Of a DNA stretch of 64,000 nucleotides, positions 23,351 to 31,005 are shown piece after piece. Source of the DNA: HGM12998 sp900756495 (GTDB lineage Bacteria > Bacillota > Clostridia > Oscillospirales > Oscillospiraceae); the NCBI GenBank assembly GCA_958477305.1, contig CAUEFI010000010.1, positions 1 through 64,000 on the forward strand, in the 5' to 3' direction. How positions within the stretch are numbered: the stretch's first letter is position 1; the number at the start of each line of letters is the position of its first letter. A model generated the notes under the pieces. That model saw only the letters and a list, made by a program, of their open reading frames with translations, was not told where the DNA came from and did no database searches. Made by a program: the position numbers and the translations under genes.

Positions 23351-24685
23351 CTATTTGACAGTGGAGATCCGCCACCGATTGGAGCGGTAAAACCAGTATC
23401 CCACAGGTACCGAGCTGGCCACCGCCACGCCGCAGGCGATATACACGCCGTATACGCCCAGGAACTGATTCAAAACAATCGCCAGTATCAGCCGCACCAC
23501 AATACAGTTGAGGAACGTGTTCCACATAATAAAAATGGTGTGCCCTGAACCTGTAGCCAGGGTGTTGTAGGTAAACATCCCCGCGTAGAAGAGCTGACAG
23601 ACAATCTCAATGCGCAGATTGATCACTGCCCAATTTTGAACCTCCGGGTCAGGTGTGAAAACGGCGCAGAGCTGCGGGGCGAAGAGCTCGGCGATGACGA
23701 TAATGATTGCCGCCATCCCCAGAGTAATCTTCATACAGGTCTTCATCACATCCTCTGCCCGGTCAAAGAGCTTGGCGCCGATACACTGTGCACACATGGT
23801 ACCCGCCCCGCCGGTCATAGCGGTGATAAATACCTGACAGAAATCCCGAATCTTGTTTGCCACGCCGTTGCCTGCGGAAACCGCCACGCCATAGTCGTTA
23901 ATCAGGGTCACCACAGTGAGCCATGAGATGCTGGCGATGGTAAATTGGAGTGCAGTAGGCATGCCCAGACGCAGTGTGTCTTTCACCATGTCCTTGGGAA
24001 GGCGCAGGTACTTGAACCGCACGCCCAGTTCCTCTCCGTGACGCAGGGAGAAAATAAGCGCCGTGATAAAGGACACTGCCTGACCGATGACGGTGGCCAG
24101 AGCGGCACCCTGAACCCCCCACTGGAAGCCTGCCATAAAGAGGATATCCAGAAATACATTCAGACACACCGATACAATGATACAATACAGCGGAACTCTG
24201 GAGTTTCCAACTCCCCGGAGGATGGCCGAGAGCGCATTGTAACTAAAGATGAAGAAAATACCTACCGCGCAGATGGAAAAGTAGGCCACCGTCTCCTCCA
24301 TGGCAGGCGCCCGCAGCAGGGCCATAAGGGGCTGGGTAAAGATCAGAAATCCTGCCGCCGCGACGACGCCTACCAGCAGGCACAGCAGAAAGAGCGTCCC
24401 TGCCGCCCGCTTGCGCTGACCGTGCTCTCCTTTGCCGAAATACTGACCCACCAGGATATTGCCGCCCACAGTCAGGCCGATAGCAATCTGGGTGACCATA
24501 TTGGTGACAATGCTGGCGGTATTGATGGCCGAAACACCCACGTCGCCCACGCAGTGCCCCGCCACAATAATATCCGTAATACTGTATACCGCCTGCAGCA
24601 GGCTGGAAGCCACCAGAGGCGTCGCATAGCGCACCAGCTGTTTGGATACGCTGCCCCGGGTCAAGTCGTTTTGTACACCGGGCAT
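23351..24685 (-). CDS. MATE family efflux transporter
   Basis: 444 residues with about twelve hydrophobic segments in two similar halves, each starting with a motif of the MATE fold (PLVASSLLQAVYSITDIIVAGHCVG in the first; GMPTALQFTIASISWLTVVTLINDYG in the second). These are Na+ or H+ driven exporters of drugs and metabolites. GGAGGG supports the ATG. The next gene upstream on the same strand is an HxlR regulator, separated by its own terminator. Confidence 0.9.
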   Translation of the reverse strand: MPGVQNDLTRGSVSKQLVRYATPLVASSLLQAVYSITDIIVAGHCVGDVGVSAINTASIVTNMVTQIAIGLTVGGNILVGQYFGKGEHGQRKRAAGTLFLLCLLVGVVAAAGFLIFTQPLMALLRAPAMEETVAYFSICAVGIFFIFSYNALSAILRGVGNSRVPLYCIIVSVCLNVFLDILFMAGFQWGVQGAALATVIGQAVSFITALIFSLRHGEELGVRFKYLRLPKDMVKDTLRLGMPTALQFTIASISWLTVVTLINDYGVAVSAGNGVANKIRDFCQVFITAMTGGAGTMCAQCIGAKLFDRAEDVMKTCMKITLGMAAIIIVIAELFAPQLCAVFTPDPEVQNWAVINLRIEIVCQLFYAGMFTYNTLATGSGHTIFIMWNTFLNCIVVRLILAIVLNQFLGVYGVYIACGVAVASSVPVGYWFYRSNRWRISTVK

Positions 24686-24816
24686 TTGAATCCCTCCTCA
24701 AATCACAGAAAAGCTCGTTTTTCTATCCTGCCTGTAATACTAATCGCCTATCGCCGTTTGTGCAACCCCCACCTTTTGGTCAGTTACTGACATTTTGGTA
24801 TCTGGTGCAGATACAA

Positions 24817-24845
24817 AAGCCGCGGCGGCAATCAGCCGCCGCGGC
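24817..24845 (-). terminator. Terminator after the HxlR gene
   Basis: 10-bp perfect GC stem (24821-24830 with 24836-24845), 5-base loop, followed on the minus strand by TTTT. Confidence 0.8.
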
Positions 24846-24860
24846 ACAGCCCGCGTTCCG

Positions 24861-25343
24861 CTATTTCTCTGTCCCTGCCGTCTCCTCAGCTCCACCGCTC
24901 TGGTGGTCGATGCCGGGCCAGAAGTGATTTGCCTCCATAATATCCCGCAGGGCATCCACATATTTTCCCGACTTATGCACGGTAAAAGCGTTGGCGTCTA
25001 TGGGTATGTCCAGCTCGTTCATCCGGCGGATACTCCAGATATAGAGAATGTCCAAGGCCGGGATAAGCTGCTCACCGCTGGGCGTAAGGACGTACTCCAC
25101 CTTAGGCGGGACCGTATCATAGGAAATGCGGCGGATCAACCCGGCAGCCACCAGCTCTCTGAGCTGCTGGCTGAACACTTTTTCCGAAATAGGTAAGGTC
25201 TTCAGCGTCTGATTAAACCGAATGGAACCATGAGTGTAAATTTCATGGAGAATGGTCATCTTCCACTTCCCGCCGATACAGTGCAGCACATAGTGGTAGG
25301 GGTTCGTCGGGGAGTTGAACTCTTCAGCGCGCACAGCATTCAC
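24861..25343 (-). CDS. HxlR-family winged-helix regulator
   Basis: 160 residues from a GTG at 25343. The HxlR winged helix is YHYVLHCIGGKWKMTILHEIYTHGSIRFNQTLKTLPISEKVFSQQLRELVAAGLIRR, followed by the wing SYDTVPPKVEYVLTPSGEQL. The tail is longer than in most members and acidic. Divergent from the cupin/phloroglucinol operon with a 356-base gap, so it is the obvious candidate regulator of that operon; HxlR proteins often respond to aldehydes, quinones or aromatic compounds. Confidence 0.88.
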   Translation of the reverse strand: MNAVRAEEFNSPTNPYHYVLHCIGGKWKMTILHEIYTHGSIRFNQTLKTLPISEKVFSQQLRELVAAGLIRRISYDTVPPKVEYVLTPSGEQLIPALDILYIWSIRRMNELDIPIDANAFTVHKSGKYVDALRDIMEANHFWPGIDHQSGGAEETAGTEK

Positions 25344-25699
25344 CTCTGTCTTGGATTCACCGGACGATCCGGCTGACTGCTTGCACCTATAGTATCATAA
25401 AAACCGCATCGACCACAAGGAAAAAATCTCTGTTTTTTAGCTCATTAGATGCCAAAAGTGCTGGTTAACAAAATTTTTGCCAAAAATCTGTGCACTTTTA
25501 ACAAGGGAGTATTTTCCGGAACTTTCTCCTTGACATTTTGCATGAAAACAGGCAGAATTGTTTATAAGGTTCCCACAAATGGCCATACTTACCTCCCGGT
25601 ATGTGGATACTTTGGGGTTACCTACTTACAAAATTGTGTGTATTGCACAAATTTGTGTTCTTCGTTACACTATTAACAGTCTTAAAGGAGTCAAACGCG
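25344..25699 (+). promoter_or_regulatory. Control region and promoter of the phloroglucinol operon
   Basis: 356 bases without a gene. A promoter TTGCAC (25643-25648), 17-base spacer, TACACT (25666-25671) precedes the first cupin, with AAAGGAG before its ATG. An imperfect inverted repeat around 25631-25655 (AAATTGTG ... CACAAATTT) covers the -35 and could bind the divergent HxlR protein. A second TTGACA (near 25530) has only a poor -10. Confidence 0.65.
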
Positions 25700-26032
25700 A
25701 TGGATGTCATCAACTTTTACGACGAGATGGCGCGGCTTGAGGCCAACGATACCCCCGGCACGCGGGATCTGCTGAAGGCGGACTGCTTCAACGTGGAGGT
25801 GCGTGTCTACAGCGAAAAGCACACGCCCCGGCTGCACACCTGCAGCCAAGATGAATTTACTTATGTCCTGAAGGGTGAAATCGACATGGTCGTGGAGGGG
25901 GAAACCCATCACCTGAAGGCGGGCGAGGGTATTTTGGTACAGGCCGGCAAGAAGCACGATACCCGTCCCTGTGAAGGGGCTTCCTGGATGCTGGTGGCAA
26001 AAGAGCCCCATGCACATCATTTTTATTCTTAA
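25700..26032 (+). CDS. Cupin-domain protein (first gene of phloroglucinol operon)
   Basis: 110 residues forming one cupin barrel. Motif 1 is PRLHTCSQDEFTYVLKGEIDMVVEG, with one His, the Glu and a Cys where a second His is usual; motif 2 is GEGILVQAGKKHDTRPCEG with the last metal-binding His. The metal set is thus partly altered. Cupins of this size act as isomerases, lyases or binding proteins. It is the promoter-proximal gene of an operon for dearomatised phloroglucinol breakdown, so it may act on a keto-enol intermediate, but no function is established. Confidence 0.8.
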   Translation: MDVINFYDEMARLEANDTPGTRDLLKADCFNVEVRVYSEKHTPRLHTCSQDEFTYVLKGEIDMVVEGETHHLKAGEGILVQAGKKHDTRPCEGASWMLVAKEPHAHHFYS

Positions 26033-26078
26033 GCTTTCCCTATTTTTGCAAATATTAATATAAAGGAGCGATTTCATC

Positions 26079-26429
26079 ATGATCAAGCGTACTCTCGAGG
26101 ATCTGAGCACCTACAATGCCCCCGGTCACTTTGACTGCAAGTGCATGCGTTATCACGGCAAGGACGAGACCGGTGCTGAGAAATTCTGGATTGGTATGTC
26201 CGTATTCCTGCCCGGCGGCGGCGCTGAGTGGGCTTACGAAGATAACCCGCTGGAGAAGGTCTACTATGTGCTCGAGGGCGAGATGACCGTCACCGACAAG
26301 GACGGCAAGAAGTATGTGATCCATAAGGACGAGTGCATCTCCTTCCCCCCCAACGAGGGCCGCGGCCTGAAGAATGAGAGCAATCTGCCCGCCCGGATGC
26401 TGGTGGTCATCAACTACCCCAACACCTAA
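26079..26429 (+). CDS. Cupin-domain protein (second gene of phloroglucinol operon)
   Basis: 116 residues, single cupin domain. PGGGAEWAYEDNPLEKVYYVLEGEMTVTDKDG is motif 1 with Glu in place of the usual His pair, and KDECISFPPNEGRGLKNESNLPARMLVVIN is motif 2 without the metal His. Metal binding therefore looks lost, which suggests a binding, structural or non-metal catalytic role. AAAGGAG precedes the ATG. Codon use is strongly biased, like the enzymes that follow, so it is probably abundant. Confidence 0.8.
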   Translation: MIKRTLEDLSTYNAPGHFDCKCMRYHGKDETGAEKFWIGMSVFLPGGGAEWAYEDNPLEKVYYVLEGEMTVTDKDGKKYVIHKDECISFPPNEGRGLKNESNLPARMLVVINYPNT

Positions 26430-26471
26430 TCATCTGGACCTTTACTTAAAAATTCAAGGAGGAAGATCGCT

Positions 26472-27281
26472 ATGGTTCCCGTGAAAAAGGATTTCGTAAA
26501 GAATATGTTCTCTGTTGAGGGCAAGGTCGCTCTGGTTACCGGCGCTACCGGCGCTCTGGGCTGCGTCCTGGCCAAGGCTTACGGCTATGCCGGTGCCAAG
26601 GTCTTCATGACCGGCCGCAACGACGCCAAGCTGAAGGCTCTGGAGGATGAGTTCAAGGCCGAGGGCATTGACTGTGCCTACCACGTGGCCGATCCCGCCG
26701 TGGAGTCCGACGTCGAGGGCCTCATCAAGGCCTGTGTGGACAAGTATGGCTGCATCGACATTCTGGCTGTGGCTCACGGCTACAACAAGCCTCAGAACGT
26801 GCTGGAGCAGTCCGTCGCCGACTGGCAGAAGATTATGGACGCCGACTGCAAGTCCGTGTACATCGTCACCAAGTATGTCGCTCACCAGATGGTGGCCCAG
26901 TATGAGGCTGACAACACCAAGCGCGGCAAGATGGTCATCGTGACCTCTCAGCGCTCCAAGCGCGGCATGGCCGGCTACACTGGCTACTGCACCTCCAAGG
27001 GCGGCGCCGACCTGATGGTCTCCTGCCTGGCCTGCGATCTGACCGCCAAGTACGGCATCAACGTCAACTCCATCTGCCCCACCGTGTTCCGCAGCGATTT
27101 GACCGAGTGGATGTTCGATCCCGAGTCCGCCGTCTACAAGAACTTCCTCAACCGTGAGCCCATCGGCCGTCTCGGCGAGCCCGAGGACTTTGTCGGCTAC
27201 GCTCTGTTCCTCTCCTCCGACGCCTCCAACTTTATCACCGGCAGCAACTGCGACTGCTCCGGCGGCTACCTGACCGTCTAA
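26472..27281 (+). CDS. SDR-family reductase, probable phloroglucinol reductase
   Basis: 269 residues. The cofactor loop is VTGATGALGCVLAKAYG (residues 22-38) with FMTGRNDAKL following, which suits NADP binding; the catalytic YxxxK is YCTSK in GYTGYCTSKGGAD, with the Ser in VTSQRSKRG. Phloroglucinol reductases described from Clostridium are SDR enzymes that reduce phloroglucinol to dihydrophloroglucinol with NADPH. The assignment rests on this gene being followed by a cyclase-family hydrolase, a 3-hydroxyacyl-CoA dehydrogenase-type enzyme and a BKACE lyase, the other three enzymes of the phloroglucinol pathway, and on transhydroxylase genes in the same window. Sequence motifs alone show only an SDR. 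Confidence 0.75.
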   Translation: MVPVKKDFVKNMFSVEGKVALVTGATGALGCVLAKAYGYAGAKVFMTGRNDAKLKALEDEFKAEGIDCAYHVADPAVESDVEGLIKACVDKYGCIDILAVAHGYNKPQNVLEQSVADWQKIMDADCKSVYIVTKYVAHQMVAQYEADNTKRGKMVIVTSQRSKRGMAGYTGYCTSKGGADLMVSCLACDLTAKYGINVNSICPTVFRSDLTEWMFDPESAVYKNFLNREPIGRLGEPEDFVGYALFLSSDASNFITGSNCDCSGGYLTV

Positions 27282-27316
27282 ACCAGTCCATCAACTTTTG
27301 AAGGAGAACGAGCGCA

Positions 27317-28252
27317 ATGAACATTAAGAACGTAGTAGTAGTCGGCGGCGGCATGATGGGCAACGCCCTGGCGATGGTCTTCGCCTCCGCCCCCGACCTG
27401 CACGTTACCCTGAAGACCCGCAAGCTGCGCGACGACCGCTGGGACGCCATCATCAACAACTTCGACATTATGATCGCCCGCGGCGCTGCCACCGAGCAGG
27501 AGAAAAAGGACGTTATGGCCCGTATCCACTTTGAAGAGGACGAGGCCAAGGCCTATACCGACGCCGACTTCATCATCGAGTGCGCCCCTGAGGTGATGGA
27601 GACCAAGCAGAACCTGTTCGCGGGCATTGAGAACTACTGCTCTGACAAGTGCATTCTGGCCACCAACACCTCCGTCATGAGCCCCACCGAGATCTCCGAG
27701 AAGTGCAAGCACCGCGAGCGCGTTGTGGGCGCCCACTTCTGGAATCCCGGCCACCTCATTCCCCTGGTGGAGGTCGTCAAGTCCAACTACACCTCCGATG
27801 AGGTAATGGATGCCACTATGGCTCTCATGACCAAGGTAGGCAAGAAGCCCATCTACTGCAAGAAGGACGTGCCCGGCTTTGTTGCCAACCGTCTGCAGCA
27901 CGCCCTGTGGCGTGAGGCCTTCTACATGGTGGAGAACGGCATTGCCGACGCTAAAACCGTGGACGACGCCTGCAAGTATGGTCCTGGTCTCCGCTGGCCT
28001 GTGATGGGTCCCATGGAGAACTCCGACGTAGTGGGCATCCAGCTCTCCAAGAACATCCACGACTACATTCTGCCCCACTTGGCCGACAACCACGAGCCCT
28101 CCAAGTGCCTGCAGGAGATGCTGGATCGGGGCGACCTGGGCTTCAAAACCGGGAAGGGCTGGCAGGAGTGGACCGCGGAGGAGATGCAAGCCTCCAACAC
28201 TGGCCTTCGGGAGTACCTCATCGACTACATCGCCAAGCAGAAAAAGGCTTAA
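27317..28252 (+). CDS. 3-hydroxyacyl-CoA dehydrogenase family enzyme, probable 3-hydroxy-5-oxohexanoate dehydrogenase
   Basis: 311 residues. N-terminal NAD-binding domain: NVVVVGGGMMGNALAMVFASAP. The family's catalytic His-Glu and central motif appear in CAPEVMETKQNLFAGIENYCS, ILATNTSVMSPTEIS and VVGAHFWNPGHLIPLVEVVKS; a helical C-terminal domain follows (VPGFVANRLQHALWREAFYMVENG, FKTGKGWQEW). In the described phloroglucinol pathway an enzyme of this type oxidises 3-hydroxy-5-oxohexanoate to 3,5-dioxohexanoate (triacetate). Place in the operon between the reductase and the cyclohydrolase fits. A plain beta-hydroxyacyl-CoA role is the main alternative. Confidence 0.75.
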   Translation: MNIKNVVVVGGGMMGNALAMVFASAPDLHVTLKTRKLRDDRWDAIINNFDIMIARGAATEQEKKDVMARIHFEEDEAKAYTDADFIIECAPEVMETKQNLFAGIENYCSDKCILATNTSVMSPTEISEKCKHRERVVGAHFWNPGHLIPLVEVVKSNYTSDEVMDATMALMTKVGKKPIYCKKDVPGFVANRLQHALWREAFYMVENGIADAKTVDDACKYGPGLRWPVMGPMENSDVVGIQLSKNIHDYILPHLADNHEPSKCLQEMLDRGDLGFKTGKGWQEWTAEEMQASNTGLREYLIDYIAKQKKA

Positions 28253-28319
28253 CCCTGTTTATACCCGTCTTGCGACGGAGTTATAAAAACTAATTTTAAG
28301 ATTTTGGAGGAACAAAATC

Positions 28320-29333
28320 ATGGGCAAGAAAATTTTTGTTGACCTGACTCACCCCTTCGGCGCGGAGATTCCCCGCTGGCCTTATTTTGACAAGCCCGTC
28401 ATCGACAACACCCACACCATGGCCAAGGGCGGTGTTCTGACTCAGAAGATCACCTGCACCATGCACACCGGCACTCACTGCGACGCTCCCCGTCACGTTA
28501 TGGAGTATGAGTTCGACGGCCGCCGCGCCCGCTACACCCATGAGATGCCCATCGACGCTTACACCGGCGACGCTGTGATCCTGCCCATCGACATTGAGCC
28601 CTGGGGCCTGATCACCGACAAGCACCTGGATGCCGCCTGCGCCAAGATCGGCATGAAGCCCGAGCAGCTCAAGGGCATGGTGGTCTGCCTGAACACTGGT
28701 ATGCACCGCCTGTTTGACGACTCCAAGGCCTACTATCACTACTCCGCCGGTACCGGCGTGCGTGCCGGTCAGTGGTTCGTGAAGTACGGCGTGAAGTGCG
28801 TGGCCATGGACTCTCAGGCCCTGGATCACCCCCTGCACACCGCCATGGGCAACAACGGCATGACCCGCATGAACCTGCTGGGCGCCACCGGCAAGCCCAT
28901 CACCGAGGAGTACAAGGAGCTGTTCGGTGAGGAAGCTTACGCTGAGTTTGACAAGTTTGAGTATATCCGCATCCACGGCCAGGAGGCTTATGACAAGCTG
29001 TACGGCCAGCTGGAGGACGTAGGCTGCTGGGGCACTTGGGAGCCCTGCCACAAGACCATGCTGGGCCATGGCATCGTAGGCGTCGAGAACCTGGGCGGCG
29101 ACCTGGACAAGATTCCGGCCGGCAAGATCTTCCGCTTCTACTGCTTCCCCCTGCGTTGGTACATGGGCGACGGCTCCATGGCTCGCTGCGTCGCCGAGAT
29201 CGACGAGGACGAGATCGACAAGAGCGTGCCCGATCGCACCTACAAGTACGGCGGCACCGGCTATGAGACCGAAGAGGGCCACGGCGGCAGCGGCGTGGAG
29301 TACATGCGCAAGCTGTTCAACCGCAACAAGTAA
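28320..29333 (+). CDS. Cyclase-family hydrolase, probable dihydrophloroglucinol cyclohydrolase
   Basis: 337 residues of the metal-dependent kynurenine formamidase/isatin hydrolase-like fold. The metal site HTGTHCDAPRHV is at residues 49-60, with DLTHPFGAEIPRWPYF at the N-terminus. Longer than formamidases (about 210) through C-terminal additions including CWGTWEPCHKTMLGHGIVGVENLGGDLDKIP. In the phloroglucinol pathway a member of this family opens the dihydrophloroglucinol ring to 3-hydroxy-5-oxohexanoate. GGAGGA precedes the ATG after a 67-base gap. Codon bias is strong. Confidence 0.78.
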   Translation: MGKKIFVDLTHPFGAEIPRWPYFDKPVIDNTHTMAKGGVLTQKITCTMHTGTHCDAPRHVMEYEFDGRRARYTHEMPIDAYTGDAVILPIDIEPWGLITDKHLDAACAKIGMKPEQLKGMVVCLNTGMHRLFDDSKAYYHYSAGTGVRAGQWFVKYGVKCVAMDSQALDHPLHTAMGNNGMTRMNLLGATGKPITEEYKELFGEEAYAEFDKFEYIRIHGQEAYDKLYGQLEDVGCWGTWEPCHKTMLGHGIVGVENLGGDLDKIPAGKIFRFYCFPLRWYMGDGSMARCVAEIDEDEIDKSVPDRTYKYGGTGYETEEGHGGSGVEYMRKLFNRNK

Positions 29334-29371
29334 GCTCTTTCACAATTACACAAGCAGTCTATCTGCGCAAA

Positions 29372-29408
29372 CGCAAGTACAGGGGGGGAAACCTCCCTGT
29401 ACCTTGCG
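29372..29408 (+). other. Intercistronic hairpin in phloroglucinol operon
   Basis: Arms 29372-29384 and 29395-29408 pair over 13 bp with one bulged base. It lies in the 101-base gap before the last gene and is not followed by a T run, so it looks like a stability or processing element rather than a terminator. Confidence 0.55.
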
Positions 29409-29434
29409 GCGTTTAAGAAAGGATGTTTTTAACC

Positions 29435-30286
29435 ATGGCCGATCTGAAGAACAAGTTGATTATCACTGTTGCCACTACTGGCGCCTGGCCTACCAAGGAG
29501 AATAACCCCAACGTCCCCATGACTCCCGAGGAGATCGCTGAGGACGTGTACGCCTGCTGGAAGGCTGGCGCTGCTGTCGCCCATCTGCACATGCGCGACG
29601 ATGCCGGTAAGGGCACCATGGACAAGACCCGTTTTGCCAAGACTGTGGAGCTGCTGCGCACCAATCACCCCGACTGTGACATCATCCTGAATATGACCAC
29701 GTCCGGCGATCTGAACGCTACCGATGAGACCCGCCAGATTCACCTGAAGGAGCTGCGTCCCGAGATGGGCTCCTATGACTGCGGCTCCATGAACTGGCTC
29801 CACAGCAGCCTGTTCATCAACTCCCCCAAGTTCCTGGAGGAGCTGGGCAAGAACATGCAGGAGTGGGGCGTGAAGCCTGAGATCGAGGCCTTTGACCCCG
29901 GCATGATTTACAACGCTCAGTACTACCTGAAGAAGGGCGTTCTGAAGGCCCCCCTGCACTTCCAGTTCTGCATGGGCTGCGCCAATGGCATCGCCGGCAC
30001 CATGAAGAACCTGGTCTTTATGAAGGAGACCATGGACTCCGCCTGCCCCGGCTCCACCTGGAGCTGCTTCGGCGTGGGCCACAGCGCCATGACCATGCTG
30101 TACGGCGCCATCGCTCTGGGCGGCCACGTCCGCGTAGGCATGGAGGATAACGTGCTGTACTCCAAGGGCAAGCTGGCTGACAGCAACGTCCAGTTTGTGG
30201 AGCGTGTTGTCCGCGTTGCCAAGGAGTTTGGCCGTGAGATCGCCACTCCCGACGAGGCCCGTGAGATCCTGAGCCTGAAGAAGTAA
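29435..30286 (+). CDS. BKACE (DUF849) family enzyme, probable triacetate acetoacetate-lyase
   Basis: 283 residues from the ATG at 29435; an in-frame ATG at 29423 touches the ribosome binding site. TIM-barrel features of the beta-keto acid cleavage enzyme family: AAVAHLHMRDDAGKGTMD carries the HxH zinc ligands, with LNMTTSGD and the C-terminal ALGGHVRVGMEDNVLYSKGKLADSNVQFVERV. Family members transfer a C2 unit: beta-keto acid plus acetyl-CoA give acetoacetate and a CoA ester. The phloroglucinol pathway member splits triacetate to acetoacetate and acetoacetyl-CoA. Last gene of the operon, closed by a strong terminator. Confidence 0.82.
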   Translation: MADLKNKLIITVATTGAWPTKENNPNVPMTPEEIAEDVYACWKAGAAVAHLHMRDDAGKGTMDKTRFAKTVELLRTNHPDCDIILNMTTSGDLNATDETRQIHLKELRPEMGSYDCGSMNWLHSSLFINSPKFLEELGKNMQEWGVKPEIEAFDPGMIYNAQYYLKKGVLKAPLHFQFCMGCANGIAGTMKNLVFMKETMDSACPGSTWSCFGVGHSAMTMLYGAIALGGHVRVGMEDNVLYSKGKLADSNVQFVERVVRVAKEFGREIATPDEAREILSLKK

Positions 30287-30306
30287 TTTTTCCCTTCAAT
30301 TATATA

Positions 30307-30346
30307 AAGCCCGCAGCCGGAAATTTCCGGCTGCGGGCTTCTTTTT
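30307..30346 (+). terminator. Terminator of the phloroglucinol operon
   Basis: A perfect palindrome, 17 bp per arm (30307-30323 with 30324-30340), followed by CTTTTTAT. Confidence 0.9.
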
Positions 30347-30353
30347 ATGTCTC

Positions 30354-30935
30354 TTACATAGCTTGTACAGCCGCCTTGATGACAGCCACGGCATGCTCGA
30401 TTCCAACACGGCTGTTGACACACAGGTCATACTCCCGACGGTCTCCCCAGCGCCCTGTGGAAAAGTAGTTATAGTAAGAGGCCCTCATCTTGTCCTGCCG
30501 CACGACATAGTTTTCCAGGTTGGGGGCCTGAACTCCATACTCCTCCTTCGCCCGGCGAATCCGATCCACCAACGGGGCGTAGACAAAGACCTTCAGACAG
30601 TCAGACCGCTCCCGCAACACATAGTCTGCACAGCGCCCCACAATCACGCAGGACTCCTTCTTCGCCGCCTCCCGGATAATCTGCGCCTGCGCAATAAAAA
30701 CCTGATCAGGCACCGAGGGCGGCTGTATGGAGGTATAGAGGTCATAGATAAAGCTACCGGTTGGGCGCTGCTCGGCCTCGCGGATGTAACTCTCGGAAAA
30801 ACCAGTGCGGCGCGCCACATCCTGAATGAGTTCCTTGTCGTAGTAACGGATGCCCAGCTCATCTGCTAATTTTTGTGCTATGAGCCGGCCGCCGGACCCG
30901 TACTCCCGACCGATGGTGACAATGATATGTTTCAC
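30354..30935 (-). CDS. Cytidylate kinase-like family protein
   Basis: 193 residues from a GTG at 30935, which has GGGAGGTG upstream. The nucleotide-binding start is IIVTIGREYGSGGRLIAQKLADELGIRYYDKELI, the usual form in this Firmicute family related to Cmk. Further on, VIVGRCADYVLRE and a lid-like Arg-rich segment DRIRRAKEEYG are visible. It is distinct from true Cmk and its substrate is not known. Monocistronic, convergent with the phloroglucinol operon. Confidence 0.82.
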   Translation of the reverse strand: MKHIIVTIGREYGSGGRLIAQKLADELGIRYYDKELIQDVARRTGFSESYIREAEQRPTGSFIYDLYTSIQPPSVPDQVFIAQAQIIREAAKKESCVIVGRCADYVLRERSDCLKVFVYAPLVDRIRRAKEEYGVQAPNLENYVVRQDKMRASYYNYFSTGRWGDRREYDLCVNSRVGIEHAVAVIKAAVQAM

Positions 30936-31005
30936 AAAAGACACCTCCCATCTTATTTCCAGTATACAACATTTTCGGGAGTACGTCAATCAGATCCGGG
31001 CAGCC

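Noticed and set aside
26472..29333. Reading the operon as fatty-acid or butyrate (beta-oxidation) genes
   Set aside because: No thiolase, crotonase or acyl-CoA dehydrogenase is present, and a cyclase-family hydrolase plus BKACE lyase do not fit that pathway.
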